From a virus, in IMG/VR virus record IMGVR_UViG_3300024518_004795, positions 1 to 21,134 of that record: a stretch of DNA of 21,134 nucleotides; one strand, 5' to 3'. The notes under the pieces were generated by a model. The model did not search any database. It was not told where the DNA came from and saw only the letters and a list, made by a program, of their open reading frames with translations. The position numbers and the translations under genes are program-made. Shown here in pieces: positions 13,024 to 18,990 of this stretch; within the stretch, counting starts at the first letter, position 1; the number at the start of each line of letters is the position of its first letter.

Positions 13024-14427
13024 CTATTCGCCAGCCGGGGTCGAAGGCTCGAGCGGAGGCAGGGCCTCGATCAGCGCTTTCTCGTCCGTAACGTCAACGT
13101 CTGGAATCTTCGACAAGAAGGTGTCCAGGCTGATCCCGTTGGCCATATAGATCGGCAGCCAGACCGTTGACAACTCCGCCAACTTGACAGAAGTCACCTC
13201 CGGGATCTCGGCTTTGACCTTCTCGGGGTTGAGGCTGCCCCCACCGAACTCGTTCAGCTTCCGGATCGCGTTGCGGAAGATCTCGGTGTAGCCCCCCTGC
13301 CAGAGGAGACGTTCCTGGCGGGTAGCTGCGGCGACGAGCTCCATCGTGTTCTCTGCCACGGCACGGTTCGAGAGGATGTCGGGCCACCCCAGGAACTGGG
13401 GCGGGATCCCGGTGTGCATCGAGATCGTCTTGAGGACCTGCTGCCCCTCCTTCTCTAGAGAGGCGCAGTCGCCCTCCATGCCCACGAGCCGGTAGCGACC
13501 GGTGACGACGAGCAGGTTCCCGATCTTCCAGCGGATCGTTCTCAGGCCCTGGTAGACCTCCTCGGCCTGCTCCCTATCGTCGCACTGCACCGTCGGGGTC
13601 GGGGAGGCGAAGAGGTTGTTGATCTTCCGCCAGTTGTCCATGAGCTTGTGCAGGGACTCGAACTCCAGGAGCACGGTGGCGCACTTGGGCGGGGTCTCGT
13701 TGATCTTGTGGACGCGCCCGGACAGCTTCACGTAGACGAAGTCCTCGGGCTTGAGGGTGACGGTGCTCTTGTCGATCTGGTAGGTCGCGCTCTTGATCAC
13801 GCCGTAGTCGTCGTCGGCGGTGTTGACGGTGTACCCCACTCCGCCCTCGCCCCACGGCAGCAAGCGCGCGACCACCTGCTCAAGCTTCTTGTCCCAGAAC
13901 ATCTTGACCAGAGCCTTGCCCTCGAGCTCGCCCTCCCGGGCCCACTCCTGAGGCATGTCCTGGTCGAGCCTGTTCTGCTCCATGAACTCGCGAATGTAGG
14001 CGACCTCGGGAGCGTCTCCCACGACCTTGATGCCCGACCCGATCGTGAAGGCGGCGCGCAGGTCGACGCAGGGCTTGGCAGCCTGGACGCCCCAAGTCGC
14101 GATCCCCTCGTACTTCCGGGAGAGTTCGAGAACCTGGCCGTCGTAGGAACGGTACGGGTTGCCGGCATCCGTGTCGGTGACGGTCAGCTCCAGGTCGCCG
14201 AGGGAGATGTCGCGGATCGTGTAGTGCTGGTAGACCTGCCGCGCGATCTGTTTCCGTGCCGCCTCGGGCAGGCCCTCGTACACCTCCCGGCTGGCGATGT
14301 CCCCGGCAAGGGCCACCCGCTCGGGTTCCGGCAGCGAGCGCACGCCCCCGTTGCGGGTCAGGTGCTGCACCGCGAGCCGCTCCACGCGGGAGCGTACGGC
14401 GCCGGGAATGATAGAGAGCATGTTCAT
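13024..14427 (-). CDS. Portal protein
   Basis: 467 residues with AAGGAG upstream of the ATG at 14427. The portal is the dodecameric ring at one capsid vertex through which DNA is packaged and released. Typical features are the early 'YEGIATWGVQAAKPCVDLRAAFTIGSGIKV' wing region (about 106-135), alternating strands ('GVIKSATYQIDKSTVTLKPEDFVYVKLSG'), a crown/stem helix after 'VLLEFESLHKLMDNWRKINNLFASPTPTV', and the late 'TISMHTGIPPQFLGWPDILSNRAVAENTMEL' (334-364), which is diagnostic of phage portals. It lies directly after the large terminase with a 10-base gap, the standard order. Confidence 0.88.
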   Translation of the reverse strand: MNMLSIIPGAVRSRVERLAVQHLTRNGGVRSLPEPERVALAGDIASREVYEGLPEAARKQIARQVYQHYTIRDISLGDLELTVTDTDAGNPYRSYDGQVLELSRKYEGIATWGVQAAKPCVDLRAAFTIGSGIKVVGDAPEVAYIREFMEQNRLDQDMPQEWAREGELEGKALVKMFWDKKLEQVVARLLPWGEGGVGYTVNTADDDYGVIKSATYQIDKSTVTLKPEDFVYVKLSGRVHKINETPPKCATVLLEFESLHKLMDNWRKINNLFASPTPTVQCDDREQAEEVYQGLRTIRWKIGNLLVVTGRYRLVGMEGDCASLEKEGQQVLKTISMHTGIPPQFLGWPDILSNRAVAENTMELVAAATRQERLLWQGGYTEIFRNAIRKLNEFGGGSLNPEKVKAEIPEVTSVKLAELSTVWLPIYMANGISLDTFLSKIPDVDVTDEKALIEALPPLEPSTPAGE

Positions 14428-14437
14428 GGTCTTCTCC

Positions 14438-15991
14438 TTACGGTATCACGTTGAAGGGGCGGCCGACGAAGGCGCCCGCAGTGAGCTTGGGAAAGAATGT
14501 CGAGACGAAGGAATCGGAGAAGTCGGGCGATCGCCCCAACACGTCCTTGACCTCGTCCTTTTCACGGATCAGGATCCTGCCGTCCGCTTTCCGCGTCTTC
14601 CAGCGGTGGGCGCAGAGATCCTGTTTCAGTTCCTGACACGGGGGCAGCATCGCCTTCGAGTTGTAGGTCGGGTCCAGCCAGTCGCGGGCCGCCCAGTAAC
14701 AGTAAGCGCGCATGTTCCAGAAGGAGCGCTCGCCGGTACGGTCGGTCAGGAGCTCCTTGCGGTTGTTGCGCGCGGCGTACGAGAACTTGGCCGAGATCAC
14801 GTCCTGCTTCAGCTCCTTGAGCCTCGAGAAGACGCCGGCGCCCTCGCCGATCGTGTCGATGAACCCCGTACCCCGCTCCTCGGACAGGACCATGAGCACG
14901 GAAGCGGCGACCTGCATCGGGTCCTTGCGGCCGTAGACGACGAGGTCCTTGACCACGTCCCCGTAGCGGCGGCAGAGGACGGTAGAGTCCACGCCCATGC
15001 CGGCGACGTCGACCCCGAGCTTGAGGGGCTCCTTCTCGCACATCTTCGGGAGCGTGCCGTTCTTCATCGCCTCCACCCAGCGCAGCTCGGCGGCCTCTAC
15101 CCACGCGCGCGGTATAAGGGAGTCGTCGCCCTCGATCGCGAATTCGCCCAGCACCTTGATGAGAAAGAGGTCGGTCGGGCGGTACCACTTACCGTTCCAT
15201 TTGAAGTCCCGCTTCTCGGGATCCACCATCTCGGGCGAGATCGCGATCGTCCAGCCGGGAGCGCCCACCTTGTCGTCTACCCACTCGTAGTTGACCTGGC
15301 CCGGGATCAGGATCTTCTTGGCGACGACGTTGGGCGCGTCCAGGCAGGAGAGAGCGAACTGCGAGTACCGCTTATCGTAGAAAGACTCGTAGAAGGTGCC
15401 GTCGGTCTGGTTCGGGTTCCCGACCATGAGGAGACGGGTGCGGACCCCGGTCAGGTTGCCCTCGATGTCATTGTAGATCTTGTCGGCGAGCCCCGAGGCC
15501 TCGGTGACGACAAAGAGGACGTGAGGGGCGTGGAGACCGGTCCAGGACTCCTGAGAGTTCTCGCCCGCCTTGAAGACCTCAAGGAACCAGTTGGGGTCGG
15601 CATCGAACTTGATCCCCTCGGACAGGAGGCGCCCCCCGAGGCCGGGCAGACCTGCGTTGCGCAGGCCAGCGTTCGCGTTGCGCCAGAGGGTCGCGACCTC
15701 CGACATCATGATCGAGGTGCATTGGCGGAACGTGGGGGCGGTGCCGAAGACCTTGGAAGGGTAACACAGGTAGAGGAAGCAGAGCATCGCGACCGCAGCG
15801 ACGAAGTCCTTGCCGCGGGCGTGGCCGGAGCGCACGATCGTCCGGGGGTTCTTCTGGACCGAGCGCAGGATCTTCTCCTGCTCGGGATCCAGGGACACCA
15901 TCAATACCTCGCGCGCGAAGGCGCACCAGTCGCGCTGGTAGCGTCCGAGAACGCTCAGGTCGGCATCTACGGGCTTTGCGGCAAGGGCCAA
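14438..15991 (-). CDS. terL: Terminase large subunit (ATPase-nuclease)
   Basis: 517 residues. The only usable start after the upstream in-frame stop is TTG at 15991, with GGGAGGGG upstream; the nearby ATG at 15996 is out of frame. The protein cuts and pumps DNA into the procapsid. The Walker A is 'RSGHARGKD' (54-62), the Walker B region 'VLFVVTEASG' (158-167), where Thr163 stands in the usual Asp position before Glu164, and the coupling motif is 'MVGNPN' (189-194). The RNase H-like nuclease carries 'LGVDVAG' (Asp328), 'FIDTIGEGAGV' (Asp379) and 'SPDFSDSF' (Asp490/493). Length and motif order are normal. No clear small terminase gene is seen upstream. Confidence 0.9.
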   Translation of the reverse strand: MALAAKPVDADLSVLGRYQRDWCAFAREVLMVSLDPEQEKILRSVQKNPRTIVRSGHARGKDFVAAVAMLCFLYLCYPSKVFGTAPTFRQCTSIMMSEVATLWRNANAGLRNAGLPGLGGRLLSEGIKFDADPNWFLEVFKAGENSQESWTGLHAPHVLFVVTEASGLADKIYNDIEGNLTGVRTRLLMVGNPNQTDGTFYESFYDKRYSQFALSCLDAPNVVAKKILIPGQVNYEWVDDKVGAPGWTIAISPEMVDPEKRDFKWNGKWYRPTDLFLIKVLGEFAIEGDDSLIPRAWVEAAELRWVEAMKNGTLPKMCEKEPLKLGVDVAGMGVDSTVLCRRYGDVVKDLVVYGRKDPMQVAASVLMVLSEERGTGFIDTIGEGAGVFSRLKELKQDVISAKFSYAARNNRKELLTDRTGERSFWNMRAYCYWAARDWLDPTYNSKAMLPPCQELKQDLCAHRWKTRKADGRILIREKDEVKDVLGRSPDFSDSFVSTFFPKLTAGAFVGRPFNVIP

Positions 15992-16039
15992 GACATTTCC
16001 CCTCCCGCGTCCAGAGAAAGCACGAGAGAGGGTTCTCTG

Positions 16040-16333
16040 TCAACGGGAAAGGGCTTCGCTGGCCTCGTACCGCTTCCGAGAGGCGATCAGCGCCAACTCG
16101 CGCGTTGTCACCGCAGCCGCGCCCTGTACAACAGCCCGACACCGCTTTGAGGGAGTCAGGTCGAAGTGTTCAGTCGGGGTCCCTTCTCTCTGAATCCACT
16201 CCCCCTTGAGGCCGATCGTATCCGCCGCCGTGAGCAGTTCCTCGGTCGAGTCCGCCATCATGTGGCAGGCGTAACCGTACGCCCACGCGCTGCCCTCGAC
16301 CACCGGTTCGGGCCAGTCTACGTAAACAGTCAT
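16040..16333 (-). CDS. DUF4031 protein
   Basis: 97 residues with AAAGGCGG upstream of the ATG at 16333. It matches the DUF4031 pattern: 'MTVYVDWPEP' at the start, 'CHMMADSTEELLTAADTIGL' in the centre, and 'EHFDLTPSKRCRAVVQGAAAVTTRELALI' near the end. The family has no established activity and is common in phages and prophages. Its conserved Asp and His positions suggest a small metal- or nucleotide-related domain, but this is unproven. It lies between the DNA methyltransferase and the terminase. Confidence 0.82.
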   Translation of the reverse strand: MTVYVDWPEPVVEGSAWAYGYACHMMADSTEELLTAADTIGLKGEWIQREGTPTEHFDLTPSKRCRAVVQGAAAVTTRELALIASRKRYEASEALSR

Positions 16334-16348
16334 CGCTGCCGCCTTTCG

Positions 16349-17368
16349 TTAGCCTATTCGTGCCCGGAGCCGCCGCCAAGCCTCAGCAGCTGCAAGAGGC
16401 ACTTGACCGTTTCCGAGGGCCCGGAGGCGGTCCACCCGATCGGGAACCCCATGAGCCATTCGACCCACGAAGGGTTGAGAGGGCCCTGCACCTGGTCCCC
16501 CAACCCCACCGAGTGCCCCCCCGCCTTCCGTTTCTCCGGAGACTGCCAGCCCCTCGGTGTCCCGTCCCTCGCCTGCGGCGTCGACCACCTTCGTTTCGCC
16601 TCCGCATACGTCGGCCGGGTCGGAGTCCCACCACGTACCCAGTACCTCACCGCCGTCCCGAGATGCGTCACCTTCTCGATCGATCGCCCCGTCGTCCGCG
16701 GGCAGCCCATGATCCCGTCCGAGGCCTTGGGGGTAGGCCAGTGGAACACCGCCGCTGGCAGCGCCAAGTCCCCCTTGCTCCCCCTCTGGTTCGGGCCCCC
16801 CTTCGCGCCGTCCGTTGACCGAGGCGTAGGCCAGTACCCAGACCCGTTTGCGGAGGTGGGGGGCGCCGACGTCGGCCGCAGAGAGCACACACCACTCCGC
16901 ATCGTACCCGAGGTCGGCCAAGTCGCCAAGTACTCGCCCGAGGTAACCGGCTTGCGTCGGCGTGGGGTTACCCTTTTCCCGTCGAGGGCATCGAAGCCCG
17001 GGAGTGTTCTCCAGGAAGACGAAACGGGGTCCCACTTCACGAACGACGTCTCGGAAGGCCGGCCACATGTTTCTGGGATCGTCTTCGCCGAGCTGTCCGC
17101 CCGCGAGGGAGAAGGGCTGGCAGGGGAATCCACCCGACACGACCTCAACCATTCCCCGATACTCTCGGGCGTATCCCTCCCCCACGAAGGATCGAATGTC
17201 CCCGAAGATGGGGGCGGGAGCCAGAAGACCGTCGGCGATCCGCTGTCTGAGGACTCGCTGGCAGTAGGGGTCCCATTCGACGTAACCGAGGGTCCTGAAG
17301 CCGAGCATGTACTGGGAGGCGATGAGGCCGCCCCCTGCGCCTGAGAAGAGGGAGAGTTCATTGAGCAT
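16349..17368 (-). CDS. C5-cytosine DNA methyltransferase
   Basis: 339 residues from the ATG at 17368, preceded by GGAGGCGGAG; an upstream in-frame extension lacks a good site. The enzyme methylates cytosine C5 in DNA, probably to protect phage DNA from host restriction. Motif I is 'LSLFSGAGGG' (5-14), motif IV 'SGGFPCQPFS' with catalytic Cys83, motif VI 'FLENTPGL', motif VIII 'HLRKRVW' (171-177), and the motif IX/X region 'VGRMAHGVPDRVDRLRALGNGQVP' (301-324). All key residues are intact. The stretch between VIII and IX, about 120 residues, is Gly/Glu-rich and should hold target recognition. No cognate restriction nuclease is present. A second long frame lies on the same strand within this gene (see the next entry). 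Confidence 0.9.
   Translation of the reverse strand: MLNELSLFSGAGGGLIASQYMLGFRTLGYVEWDPYCQRVLRQRIADGLLAPAPIFGDIRSFVGEGYAREYRGMVEVVSGGFPCQPFSLAGGQLGEDDPRNMWPAFRDVVREVGPRFVFLENTPGLRCPRREKGNPTPTQAGYLGRVLGDLADLGYDAEWCVLSAADVGAPHLRKRVWVLAYASVNGRREGGPEPEGEQGGLGAASGGVPLAYPQGLGRDHGLPADDGAIDREGDASRDGGEVLGTWWDSDPADVCGGETKVVDAAGEGRDTEGLAVSGETEGGGALGGVGGPGAGPSQPFVGRMAHGVPDRVDRLRALGNGQVPLAAAEAWRRLRARIG
16354..17361 (-). CDS. Overprinted frame with WPTP repeats, inside the methyltransferase gene
   Basis: An open frame of 335 codons from the ATG at 17361, only 7 bases after the methyltransferase start and served by the same Shine-Dalgarno. It covers nearly the whole gene in another frame of the same strand. 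Its translation is patterned: 'ETSFVKWDPVSSSWRTLPGF', 'EYLATWPTSGTMRSGVCSLRPTSAPPTSANGSGYW', three units like WPTPRSTDG / WPTPKASDG / WSTPQARDG, and 'LNPSWVEWLMGFPIGWT' (DNA 16429-16479). I recall these motifs from phage and prophage proteins near C5 methyltransferases, some annotated as methyltransferases themselves. Either a genuine second protein is made or the family is an echo of the methyltransferase frame. Long open shadows are common in GC-rich DNA, so expression is unproven. Confidence 0.35.
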   Translation of the reverse strand: MNSPSSQAQGAASSPPSTCSASGPSVTSNGTPTASESSDSGSPTVFWLPPPSSGTFDPSWGRDTPESIGEWLRSCRVDSPASPSPSRADSSAKTIPETCGRPSETSFVKWDPVSSSWRTLPGFDALDGKRVTPRRRKPVTSGEYLATWPTSGTMRSGVCSLRPTSAPPTSANGSGYWPTPRSTDGAKGGPNQRGSKGDLALPAAVFHWPTPKASDGIMGCPRTTGRSIEKVTHLGTAVRYWVRGGTPTRPTYAEAKRRWSTPQARDGTPRGWQSPEKRKAGGHSVGLGDQVQGPLNPSWVEWLMGFPIGWTASGPSETVKCLLQLLRLGGGSGHE

Positions 17369-17582
17369 TCTCCGCCTCCGGTTCGTTCCAGGGGCCCCAC
17401 TTCCGTTTCGCGATCTTGTTCGCCGCTGCCGTTCTGAGGAGTCCGGTCTTGGTCGTGAGACCATACCTCCGCGCCTTCGACCGGATGAAGTCCTGTACCT
17501 CTCGATCGGGGGCGAAGTCGACCAGGAGCTCGTTGAACAGCTTCCGCAGCTCAGCCTTCGTCTCTTTCGACGTCTTGATCAT
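17358..17582 (-). CDS. Small basic helical protein, unknown
   Basis: 74 residues from the ATG at 17582, chosen because AAAGGAGG sits upstream; the longer frame is arginine-rich shadow sequence. The protein is helical and basic ('SKETKAELRKLFNELLVDFAPDREVQDFIRSKARRYGLTTKTGLLRTAAANKIAKRKWGPWN'). The centre could form a small DNA-binding fold, but no clear helix-turn-helix can be claimed. It overlaps the methyltransferase start by 11 bases, so the two are probably co-translated. Confidence 0.7.
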   Translation of the reverse strand: MIKTSKETKAELRKLFNELLVDFAPDREVQDFIRSKARRYGLTTKTGLLRTAAANKIAKRKWGPWNEPEAENAQ

Positions 17583-17760
17583 TTGCCGCCTCCTTTCTCG
17601 CGATTTCCGCCTCGATCTTCTCCAGCCCCTCGAGCAAAGCCGCAATCTTGTCCGCCGCCCCTTGCAGTGCGAAGCCCAGCTCCGACATACCGCGCCAAGC
17701 ACTCTCAGCCGCCGCAGCGACGTTCTTCTGGATCCGTGAGATGTCCACTTTCTCGCTCAT
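17551..17760 (-). CDS. Small coiled-coil protein, unknown
   Basis: 69 residues from the ATG at 17760, with GGAAGG upstream; an earlier in-frame ATG lacks a site. The sequence is almost entirely helical with heptad spacing ('ISRIQKNVAAAAESAWRGMSELGFALQGAADKIAALLEGLEKIEAEIARKEAAN') and an acidic end. It overlaps the next gene by 32 bases. A small oligomerising partner protein is likely; no family is recognised. Confidence 0.68.
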   Translation of the reverse strand: MSEKVDISRIQKNVAAAAESAWRGMSELGFALQGAADKIAALLEGLEKIEAEIARKEAANDQDVERDEG

Positions 17761-18043
17761 CTGCCACCACCTTCCCGGCTTCCGCCGCACCACCCATTAC
17801 CGCCGCATACGCACAGAGCCGCTTCCTGAGCGCTTCAGTCTCATCCAGAGCCTTCCGCGCCATTTCCGCATGAACCTCCGCAGAGAACTTCCAGCGCCGC
17901 GCGAAGAACAACGCCCTGTCCACTCCCGGCTCCCGGAGGCGGTCCGCCACAGCCTCCGCTGCTTCGGACTCGAACTTCTCCGTCACCTCAGTCAGAGCCC
18001 TCTCGGCACCCTTCACCAACACCAGCCAGTACGAGATATCCAT
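17705..18043 (-). CDS. First gene of the leftward operon, helical unknown protein
   Basis: 112 residues with AAAGAGAGGCGG upstream of the ATG at 18043. It begins MDISYWLVLVKGAERALTEVTEKF and is predicted to be mostly alpha-helical and acidic/basic mixed, with 'ADRLREPGVDRALFFARRWKFSAEVHAEMARKALDETEALRKRLCAYAAVMGGAAEAGK'. It is the first gene after the putative leftward promoter. The position before the methyltransferase and terminase would allow a small terminase role, but no DNA-binding motif supports that. Confidence 0.7.
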   Translation of the reverse strand: MDISYWLVLVKGAERALTEVTEKFESEAAEAVADRLREPGVDRALFFARRWKFSAEVHAEMARKALDETEALRKRLCAYAAVMGGAAEAGKVVADERESGHLTDPEERRCGG

Positions 18044-18118
18044 CTTGCCGCCTCTCTTTCCTTACCGGTATCGTTACCGCTAACGGACTCGGTATCTATT
18101 CCCACCCAAGCCTCCCTT

Positions 18119-18148
18119 AGAGTAGCGGGGGAGGGGGGTCGGTGTCAA
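18119..18148 (-). promoter_or_regulatory. Candidate leftward sigma70 promoter
   Basis: On the minus strand a perfect TTGACA (18148-18143) is followed after 18 bases by TACTCT (18124-18119), a weak -10. Transcription would begin about 65-70 bases before the first leftward gene (18043). The leader contains the repeated element GGTATC and a CGTTA-CCGC-TAACG inverted repeat (18072-18085). Confidence 0.45.
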
Positions 18149-18211
18149 GGACTATTTTGCGGAAATCGTGCGACGAACCCGAGGAGGGCCGGAGGCCCGA
18201 CGAGGGTGAGG

Positions 18212-18235
18212 AGTATACAGTATACAACATATACT
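18212..18235. repeat. AT-rich island with tandem AGTATAC
   Basis: AGTATAC occurs twice in tandem (18212-18218, 18219-18225), and AGTATA-CAACA-TATACT forms an inverted repeat (18219-18235). It stands out in a very GC-rich region and could be an operator, a melting site or hold -10 elements. Confidence 0.6.
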
Positions 18236-18238
18236 AGA

Positions 18239-18259
18239 GGGAGGGGGTGTGGGGGAGGG
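18239..18259 (+). other. G-quadruplex motif
   Basis: Four G runs of 3, 5, 5 and 3 are separated by loops of A, TGT and A. This is a canonical short-loop quadruplex pattern at the start of a purine-rich tract of roughly 110 bases. Confidence 0.65.
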
Positions 18260-18410
18260 AGAGATCGGGAGGTCGCGCTGCTGAGGGAGCGAAACCGCCA
18301 ACGAGGGAACGAGAGAGCGAGAAGCCGCGACAGAGAGAAGGGGAGAACGAACCAAGGACCTGAGATCGCCCGGAAGTTACGGACGAAGGGTGGGTCCTCC
18401 GAGGAAAGGG

Positions 18411-18425
18411 GGCCCCAAAGGGGCC
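18411..18425 (+). terminator. GC-rich hairpin, terminator-like
   Basis: GGCCCC-AAA-GGGGCC is a perfect 6-bp stem, flanked by CCTCATTTCT on the right and by CCCTTTCC on the minus-strand side. The T tracts are short, so termination in either direction would be weak to moderate. Confidence 0.45.
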
Positions 18426-18514
18426 TCATTTCTGGGCACCGCCCTGTTTCTGTGCACTTGGCGGGTAGGCCGTTACCCGAGGCACAGAAGCGAGGCACTG
18501 CCCGGGAGGGGGCG

Positions 18515-18543
18515 CTAGCGCTAGCGCTAGTGGTACTAGTACC
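18515..18543. promoter_or_regulatory. Two adjacent perfect palindromes
   Basis: CTAGCGCTAGCGCTAG (18515-18530, 16 bp) and GGTACTAGTACC (18532-18543, 12 bp) are each perfect palindromes and are separated by one base. Together they hold four CTAG tetramers in 29 bases. They look like protein-binding or cruciform sites. Confidence 0.65.
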
Positions 18544-18636
18544 CTTTATCAGTGCATTTGGGAAGGGGACTACCCGACGGACCGGAGTGGGCCGAAGTGT
18601 GCAAAGAATTGTACAGTTGGACCGACTACGCCCCCC

Positions 18637-18674
18637 GACTGTCTCGTGTCTCACCGGGACTGTCTTATGTCTCA
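18637..18674. repeat. 17-bp tandem direct repeat, 21-bp period
   Basis: GACTGTCTCGTGTCTCA (18637-18653) and GACTGTCTTATGTCTCA (18658-18674) differ at two positions. The period equals two helical turns, so proteins bound to them would face the same side, as with iterons or tandem operators. Confidence 0.75.
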
Positions 18675-18689
18675 TCCACCGCCCCAACG

Positions 18690-18707
18690 AACCGTGAAAA
18701 CACGGTT
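18690..18707. promoter_or_regulatory. Operator-like palindrome, copy 1
   Basis: AACCGTG-AAAA-CACGGTT is a perfect 7-bp inverted repeat with a 4-base centre, the size of a typical phage repressor operator. Confidence 0.6.
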
Positions 18708-18750
18708 GCTCAATCGCTCCCAGTACCGCCGACTTGGCACGGCCCTTGCC

Positions 18751-18768
18751 AACCGTGATATCACAATT
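18751..18768. promoter_or_regulatory. Operator-like palindrome, copy 2 (imperfect)
   Basis: AACCGTG-ATAT-CACAATT has the same left half-site and spacing as copy 1, with two changes in the right half. It begins 61 bp after copy 1, overlaps another inverted repeat (TTGGCA-N7-TGCCAA, 18734-18752), and its last two bases are the start of a TTGACA. Confidence 0.55.
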
Positions 18769-18796
18769 GACAGAATGTCGCACTCGGCACTAGTGA
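18767..18796 (+). promoter_or_regulatory. Weak rightward promoter candidate
   Basis: A perfect TTGACA (18767-18772) overlaps operator copy 2. The -10 position holds only TAGTGA, inside the palindrome CACTAGTG (18788-18795). The -35 is good and the -10 poor, so activation or a different use is likely if it is functional. Confidence 0.25.
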
Positions 18797-18896
18797 CCGG
18801 CCGTGTCTCCCCGAGTCCGGGCGAGTCCACCGGGCGCTCTGTCACACCGCGTCACACTGTCCCGCAAGCCTGGCCTCTATTGTCCATCGCTGTCCT

Positions 18897-18949
18897 GTAT
18901 AGGGTTAGCGCGACAATGGCACGCTCTCTGCTACGTATAGGGTAGGCGC
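18897..18949 (+). promoter_or_regulatory. Repeated GTATAGGGT element upstream of rightward genes
   Basis: GTATAGGGTTAGCGC (18897-18911) and GTATAGGGTAGGCGC (18935-18949) are 38 bp apart just before the first rightward gene. The TATAGGG core resembles initiation sites of T7-type phage RNA polymerases, or degenerate -10 elements. No matching sigma70 -35 is visible. Confidence 0.35.
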
Positions 18950-18990
18950 CGAGATAGGGGCCGAATCCAAAGGGGAAGGGGAATGGGGTA

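Larger units (their letters stand above)
18044..18990. other. Divergent non-coding control region
   Basis: About 950 bp between the leftward and rightward gene blocks without a convincing gene; the long frames crossing it have no ribosome sites and odd compositions. It holds a leftward promoter candidate, an AT-rich island, a G-rich purine tract, a hairpin terminator, palindromes, direct repeats and two operator-like sites. This density fits a phage immunity or early/late switch region and possibly a replication origin. Confidence 0.75.

Noticed and set aside
14297-16150. 617-codon rightward frame opposite the terminase gene
   Set aside because: The minus strand encodes an intact terminase with all motifs. 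The plus-strand translation is low-complexity Arg/Val/Leu/Asp without recognisable domains.
17648-18697. 349-codon rightward frame across three small genes and the control region
   Set aside because: Overlaps well-supported minus-strand genes, and the region after 18100 has non-coding structure and arginine-rich translation.
18145-18783. 212-codon leftward frame across the control region
   Set aside because: No ribosome site, Ser/Pro/Arg-rich composition, and it runs through palindromes, operators and the purine tract.
18044-18990. tRNA or small structured RNA gene in the control region
   Set aside because: I could not build a cloverleaf or a conserved RNA fold. The hairpins found are simple and better explained as operators or terminators.
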